From JAVVEZ01 sp032250895 (lineage in GTDB: Bacteria > Pseudomonadota > Gammaproteobacteria > Pseudomonadales > Pseudohongiellaceae), in the NCBI GenBank assembly GCA_032250895.1, contig JAVVEZ010000096.1, positions 1 to 12,021 of the forward strand: a stretch of DNA of 12,021 nucleotides, written 5' to 3'. Positions within the stretch are counted from its first letter, which is position 1. Each line of letters starts with the position of its first letter. Both the position numbers and the translations under genes were made by a program. A model generated the notes under the pieces. That model had not been told where the DNA came from and made no database searches. It saw only the letters and a program-made list of their open reading frames with translations. Shown here piece after piece: positions 8,583 through 12,021 of this stretch.

Positions 8583-9448
8583 GGATGGAAACGCAATACG
8601 AGCTTTTGTGAAACCGAGTGCTGCCAGTACAACTCATTATCGAGCACGGCGATCGCGCAGAAGATTTCCTGACGGGGATCGATGACCGCATCATCTGTGT
8701 TTCCCGTATTGAAGCGCCGGGTCATTTCCAGAGTCCAGCCGATACCATCATGGACACCCTTACCTCTGATGTCCAGTTGGCTATCTGAAGGCGCTTGTGC
8801 TTGTATTTCATAGGATGGCAGGATGTCCCCACGAAAGCTCTCAGGAGGTTCGACCTCCTTATATGAAGCCATACCTGCATCCATGGGCCGTGCGATGTAG
8901 ATGACTGCACGGCCACCCAATTGATACGGCAATGCGCCGTCAACCGGCTCAGTGGAAATGATGTGACGTTTGTCATCGACCCAACCATCCAGATTGCTTC
9001 TACCGGCCTTCCAGTGCCAGACATCCGCGGAAAATGACTTGCCTTCAGGCAGCATACTGACCTGAAATTCTCCTTCCAGGGGAAATTCCAGGGCAAACTG
9101 ATCATCCGCCAGAGTGGGCCGCTCATAGCGCTCGCTTTCGGCATGCCAAATATAGGGATCGCGCAGATCGCTGCGGGTAGGATCGGGCCATTGCGCCAGA
9201 ACGTATAGGGAGTCCTCGGTATGAAGTGCGCGTAACACCACCTCCCTGGGATCAGTACCGCCAAACGCCCTCCTGACAACCACCGTTAATGCAACGGCTG
9301 ATTCCCAAACTTCATCCATGCCGCCATCAATTGTGGGAGAAGTACTCGTGTAGGTTGAAACCCATTCAAGCGGTGCTTCCTGAGCAAGAGATGACGCTGC
9401 AAAAAAGATAAGAATCGACCCCATAATGGAGCGAGTTGGTTTCAGCAT
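8579..9448 (-). CDS. Exported ethylbenzene-dehydrogenase-type haem-binding domain protein
   Basis: This protein of about 289 residues has a signal peptide cut near SLA|QE (after residue 22) and one domain of the EB_dh family, a DOMON-like beta-sandwich. In the gamma subunit of ethylbenzene dehydrogenase this fold holds a b-type haem through a Met and a Lys. Seen here: PTIDGGMDEVWESA near the start, LYVLAQWPDPT, QFALEFPLE, a Met at 132 followed by ADVWHWKAGR (141-150), and GWTLEMTRRFNTGNTDD (239-255) leading into FCAIAVLDN and a closing HSVSQKLVLRF strand. These follow the family order. I infer Met132 as a possible haem ligand; the second is not assigned. There is no CXXCH and no nearby molybdenum subunit, so it is not an obvious part of a dehydrogenase complex. 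An ATG 24 bases upstream (9472) lacks a ribosome site; the start at 9448 has AAGGA seven bases before it. Confidence 0.82.
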   Translation of the reverse strand: MLKPTRSIMGSILIFFAASSLAQEAPLEWVSTYTSTSPTIDGGMDEVWESAVALTVVVRRAFGGTDPREVVLRALHTEDSLYVLAQWPDPTRSDLRDPYIWHAESERYERPTLADDQFALEFPLEGEFQVSMLPEGKSFSADVWHWKAGRSNLDGWVDDKRHIISTEPVDGALPYQLGGRAVIYIARPMDAGMASYKEVEPPESFRGDILPSYEIQAQAPSDSQLDIRGKGVHDGIGWTLEMTRRFNTGNTDDAVIDPRQEIFCAIAVLDNELYWQHSVSQKLVLRFHP

Positions 9449-9454
9449 AAAAAA

Positions 9455-9460
9455 GTCCTT
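9455..9460 (-). promoter_or_regulatory. Ribosome binding site that fixes the haem-domain start
   Basis: AAGGAC on the minus strand is followed by six T bases and the ATG at 9448. The ATG at 9472 has only an AT-rich stretch before it, so this site favours the shorter, 289-residue protein. Confidence 0.7.
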
Positions 9461-9506
9461 TTGTGTCTCCATAATTTGTGTCCCATGAATGGATAAGATA
9501 AAAGAA

Positions 9507-10232
9507 TTACACCCTGCCTTCGACGGCCCTGTTCAGTCTTTCAGCAGCCACTGCCCAGTTAATGTTTCTGAAAAAGGCATCCAGATATTGCCCAGTGGCT
9601 GCCCCGAAGTCCATGTGGTAGGAGTGTTCATACATGTCCATGACCAGGATGGGGACTGATGCTGCCGGCGCATGCATGTGATCCCACATCCAGTAATTTT
9701 CCAGGGTTTGCGCATGGAAGTTCCATGCCAGCATTACCCAGCCGGAGCCGCCGCCCAGTCCGGAGCCGATCCTGCGGAACTCCTTCTCCCAGTTTTGCGT
9801 GTTGCCGAAAGCACGGGCCAGTTCCCGGTCCAGTTCAATGTCACGGCTGCCGGGCGGAGCCATGTTGTCAAAATAATATTCATGTAAAACCACGGAGCCG
9901 GTACGCATGAGATGCTCGCGCTTCAAATCGTTATAGACAAAGGCAGGCTGGTCCTCATCCGCCAGTGCCATTTGCAATCGCTGTTTGAGCGTATTCAACG
10001 CACGCACGGAACCGCCGTAATTGTTCTGCCAGTGAGACACGATAAGCCGTTCTGACAGGCCGTCGAGTTGAGATGGATCAAATGCAAGTGGTTTTAATTC
10101 CAGATTGCCTTGAAACGCATCCGGCACCTGCGACCGTTGCTGACCCATGACGGACATCGACGCCAAAGCGGGCAACGCCAATGTCCCCAGTGCCGCCGAT
10201 TTCAGGAAAGTGCGTTTTGTATGATTTGTCAT
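9507..10232 (-). CDS. Exported Fe/Mn superoxide dismutase-family protein
   Basis: This 241-residue protein has the Fe/Mn SOD fold after an N-terminal export signal, TKRTFLKSAALGTLALPALAS. That signal resembles a twin-arginine (Tat) peptide with KR in place of RR, so a folded, metal-loaded protein may be sent to the periplasm. The four metal ligands can be placed: His67 in IVSHWQNNYGG, His117 in SVVLHEYYFDN, and Asp199 and His203 in MDMYEHSYHMDF, the counterparts of E. coli His26, His73, Asp156 and His160. GSGLGGGSGWVMLAW and the closing FFRNINWAVAAERL are also family features. However, the usual gateway residues His30 and Tyr34 are Asn71 and Ser75, and Trp158 is Tyr201. Dismutase activity and metal choice are therefore uncertain. 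The start is set by AGGAGGT five bases upstream. The next gene begins 58 bases after the stop, so the three genes are probably one operon. Confidence 0.9.
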   Translation of the reverse strand: MTNHTKRTFLKSAALGTLALPALASMSVMGQQRSQVPDAFQGNLELKPLAFDPSQLDGLSERLIVSHWQNNYGGSVRALNTLKQRLQMALADEDQPAFVYNDLKREHLMRTGSVVLHEYYFDNMAPPGSRDIELDRELARAFGNTQNWEKEFRRIGSGLGGGSGWVMLAWNFHAQTLENYWMWDHMHAPAASVPILVMDMYEHSYHMDFGAATGQYLDAFFRNINWAVAAERLNRAVEGRV

Positions 10233-10237
10233 ATGAG

Positions 10238-10244
10238 ACCTCCT
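10238..10244 (-). promoter_or_regulatory. Ribosome binding site of the SOD-family gene
   Basis: AGGAGGT on the minus strand is a perfect Shine-Dalgarno sequence five bases before the ATG at 10232. It rules out the longer in-frame reading from 10322, whose extra residues do not look like a signal peptide. Confidence 0.85.
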
Positions 10245-10267
10245 GTGCTTAAAAAGATCGTACCGTG

Positions 10268-10295
10268 GGGAAGTTTTCCCTGAGGCAAAATGCCT
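10268..10295. repeat. Two adjacent inverted repeats in the SOD gene leader
   Basis: GGGAA/TTCCC with a GTT spacer (10268-10280) is followed two bases later by AGGCA/TGCCT with an AAA spacer (10283-10295). Both are perfect, with 5-bp arms, and lie 36 to 63 bases upstream of the SOD start. They could be small stem-loops in the leader RNA or half-sites for a regulator. The arms are short enough for chance to be possible. Confidence 0.3.
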
Positions 10296-10359
10296 AATTG
10301 CCGCAGGGGGGCAAGATAGCATCGAATGATTAAGACAGTATTACACGCTTGATACCGGC

Positions 10360-10389
10360 TTGAGAGTGCCCCCTTAATATTCCTGTAAT
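10360..10389 (+). promoter_or_regulatory. Candidate promoter of the two-component system, with a PmrA/QseB-like repeat
   Basis: TTGAGA (10360-10365) and TGTAAT (10384-10389) are 18 bases apart and resemble sigma-70 -35 and -10 boxes. CTTAAT (10373-10378) and TGTAAT (10384-10389) also form an imperfect direct repeat with an 11-base period. That is the layout of PmrA/QseB-type response-regulator boxes, in which two YTTAAK-like half-sites are separated by five bases. The overlap with the -10 would suit self-regulation by the downstream regulator, but this is inference from pattern. Confidence 0.4.
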
Positions 10390-10473
10390 TATTTTCAGTA
10401 CAATGGAAACACTTTCGACACGAGAGACAGCAGGGTTGAGATAAAGGGGTAAACCTAGTGAGCCGGGGTGGCC

Positions 10474-11160
10474 ATGCGTATTTTGATCGTTGAGGATGAA
10501 GGCCGTATCCAGGAAATCTTAACTTCTGCCTTACAAAAGGCGGGGTTTGCCACAGACTCCGTGCTCACGGCTGGCGGGGCAGATCTGGCGCTGCTGGGAG
10601 TCTCCTACGATGCCCTGATCCTTGATCTGGGTTTGCCGGATCGTGACGGACTGAAGGTCCTGGAGAAGGTCCGCGCCACTGATAACGAGTTGCCAATATT
10701 GATCCTGACAGCCCGAGACAGCGTCGAAGATCGCGTCCTCGGACTGGATGCCGGGGCGGATGATTACCTGGTCAAACCCTTTGCCATCGTTGAATTGCTG
10801 GCGCGTCTGAATGCGCTTCTACGCCGCCCGGGAGGCGCCCTCGGCACGGTGCTGACGGCAGGGAATGTCATTCTGGATACCCGCGGCCGCGACGTGAAAG
10901 TCGGTGACACATCGCTGGTGCTTTACCGGCGGGAGACGTCACTGCTGGAATATCTCATGCGCCGTCTGGGCCGCGTTGTACCCCGCGACGTACTGGAAGA
11001 AAAATTATACGGTTTCGATGAGGAGGTGGATTCCAACGCGGTGCCCGTGCATATTCATTTCCTGCGCAGGAAACTGGCCGGGGTAAACGCCACCGTGGAA
11101 ATTCATACCGTCCGCGGCATTGGCTATTTGTTGGATGAGAAGCGCGATGATCAGGTTTAG
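10474..11160 (+). CDS. OmpR-family response regulator (QseB/PmrA-like)
   Basis: This 228-residue transcription factor has an N-terminal receiver and a C-terminal winged helix. The receiver has the acidic pair Glu7-Asp8, the phospho-acceptor Asp51 in LILDLGLPDRDG, Thr79 in LILTARD and Lys101 in YLVKPF. The DNA-binding part has LLEYLMRRLGRVVPRDVLEE, DSNAVPVHIHFLRRKL and TVRGIGYLL, closest in look to the QseB/PmrA/TctD branch. A GTG at 10468 could add two residues, but the ATG at 10474 has GGGG five bases before it, while the GTG has no ribosome site at a usable distance. The gene overlaps the kinase gene by 14 bases, so the two are translated together. It is divergent from the SOD-haem-receptor genes and is the obvious candidate to control them. 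Confidence 0.95.
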   Translation: MRILIVEDEGRIQEILTSALQKAGFATDSVLTAGGADLALLGVSYDALILDLGLPDRDGLKVLEKVRATDNELPILILTARDSVEDRVLGLDAGADDYLVKPFAIVELLARLNALLRRPGGALGTVLTAGNVILDTRGRDVKVGDTSLVLYRRETSLLEYLMRRLGRVVPRDVLEEKLYGFDEEVDSNAVPVHIHFLRRKLAGVNATVEIHTVRGIGYLLDEKRDDQV

Positions 11161-12021
11161 AATCAATTCCCTTGAACTTAGATTGGCGGGTCTGATGGGA
11201 GCATTATTGCTCGCCACCACAGCATTGGCCGTTGCGGTGCTTTTCCTTGAAACGAATAGCGCCGTACGGTCATTAAGCAATCAGAATCTGCTCGAAAGGG
11301 CACGCCTGTTAAGCCAGTCGGTGTTATCAACCGGTTCACCGATGCTTCCGTCCGATCTTGCAAGTCTTTACGATGATCCAGAGCAACCAGAAATGTATGC
11401 GATACGGGAAAGTAACGGGACTGTCCTTGCCGCCTCAAACCCCGATATCCGCAGATGGGTGACCACACAAGCCATGCCCGCCAGTGAGCCAGGTATCTTT
11501 AAACTGGAAAATTTCAGATCCACAACCCAGGAATATTATGGGCTCAGTATTTTACTCGATTCCTCCACCGGGCCACTCGCCGTCACGGTGGCCAATGCCG
11601 GAGACGACGATTCGCTCCTGCATGCCATGATGGAAGAGTTTGCCGAGGATGTTGCCTGGGTAATTCCCGTGTTTATTCTCGTCACTTTGCTGGTGGGCAC
11701 TTTCGCTATTCGCAGCGGCTTAAAGCCGGTACGAGAAATTGCCGAACAGGCGGCGGCAATAGAGCCAGAAGCCATGTCGGTGAGACTGAATGAAAAAAAC
11801 TTACCGGTGGAAATCCGGCCCCTGGTGGAAGCCGTCAATAAAGCGTTGGACCGCCTGGAGGCCGGGTTCGATCAACAACGCCGGTTTACCGCAAACGCGG
11901 CCCATGAACTGCGCACACCGCTGACCATTATTACCGGTGCGCTGGATATGCTGCCGGGCAATGGCGACATTGAAAAGATCAAGGTTGACGTCGCCCGTAT
12001 GAACCGCCTCATTGATCAATT
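11147..12021 (+). CDS. Sensor histidine kinase, truncated by the window end
   Basis: The open frame from the ATG at 11147 has no stop up to the window end and gives 291 residues. It begins inside the last codons of the response regulator gene in another frame. Residues 13-34 form the first membrane helix. A periplasmic sensor region of about 135 residues follows, and VAWVIPVFILVTLLVG (169-184) starts the second helix. A HAMP linker comes next, with SGLKPVREIAEQAAAI and VEIRPLVEAVNKALDRL. The dimerisation helix carries the H-box FTANAAHELRTPLT, with His253 the likely autophosphorylation site. The ATP-binding domain should lie beyond position 12021. The N-terminal layout matches QseC/PmrB-type sensors. 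The signal cannot be named; the sensor region has no cysteine pair or obvious haem motif. Confidence 0.93.
   Translation, partial: MIRFRINSLELRLAGLMGALLLATTALAVAVLFLETNSAVRSLSNQNLLERARLLSQSVLSTGSPMLPSDLASLYDDPEQPEMYAIRESNGTVLAASNPDIRRWVTTQAMPASEPGIFKLENFRSTTQEYYGLSILLDSSTGPLAVTVANAGDDDSLLHAMMEEFAEDVAWVIPVFILVTLLVGTFAIRSGLKPVREIAEQAAAIEPEAMSVRLNEKNLPVEIRPLVEAVNKALDRLEAGFDQQRRFTANAAHELRTPLTIITGALDMLPGNGDIEKIKVDVARMNRLIDQ

Noticed and set aside
10233..10322. N-terminal extension of the SOD-family protein by 30 residues
   Set aside because: The perfect AGGAGGT before the ATG at 10232 and the export signal starting right after that ATG make the shorter form far more likely.
10349..10380. Alternative promoter TTGATA...TAATAT for the response regulator
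   Set aside because: The spacer would be 20 bases, too long for a normal sigma-70 promoter. The TTGAGA/TGTAAT pair fits better.
1..12021. Mobile element, CRISPR array, tRNA or phage signs
   Set aside because: I saw no transposase, terminal repeats, regularly spaced repeats or cloverleaf-like sequence. The window reads as ordinary chromosomal operons.

Overview
The window looks like a chromosomal segment of an aerobic, Gram-negative, probably marine or freshwater proteobacterium. It carries two TonB-dependent outer-membrane receptors, a complete TRAP transporter, a secreted SOD-family protein and an OmpR-type two-component system. A gammaproteobacterium is my best guess. The first receptor is of a kind also common in sphingomonads, so the class assignment is an inference. 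No tRNA, rRNA, CRISPR array or insertion sequence is visible.

Layout. (1) 115-2526 (+): a TonB-dependent receptor, ending at a hairpin terminator (2549-2573) that can serve both strands. (2) 2583-6074 (-): a compact four-gene unit read leftward: an AhpD-like carboxymuconolactone decarboxylase-family protein, then dctP, dctQ and dctM (tripartite TRAP transporter). dctP/dctQ share one base and dctQ/dctM share four. (3) 6075-6413: 339 bases without a convincing gene; a possible promoter for the unit on its left lies in it. (4) 6414-10232 (-): three genes read leftward: an exported Fe/Mn superoxide dismutase homologue, a periplasmic ethylbenzene-dehydrogenase-type (DOMON-like) haem-binding domain protein, and a second, unusual TonB-dependent receptor coupled to the preceding gene by an ATGA overlap. 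(5) 10233-10473: the intergenic region shared with a divergent two-component system. It has a candidate promoter on the + strand and inverted repeats in the SOD leader. (6) 10474-12021 (+): a QseB/PmrA-like response regulator overlapping its sensor histidine kinase, which runs off the window just after the H-box.

Working together. The TRAP unit should import an organic acid or similar small solute across the inner membrane; its cargo cannot be read from the sequence. The convergent receptor may act on the outer-membrane side, but nothing ties the two together. The most notable block is the SOD-like / haem-domain / TonB-receptor trio next to its own two-component system. I do not recognise this combination as a named system. 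It could be a signal-responsive envelope redox or metal/haem acquisition module. The SOD homologue keeps the four metal ligands but has lost the usual His/Tyr gateway pair, so its activity is open.
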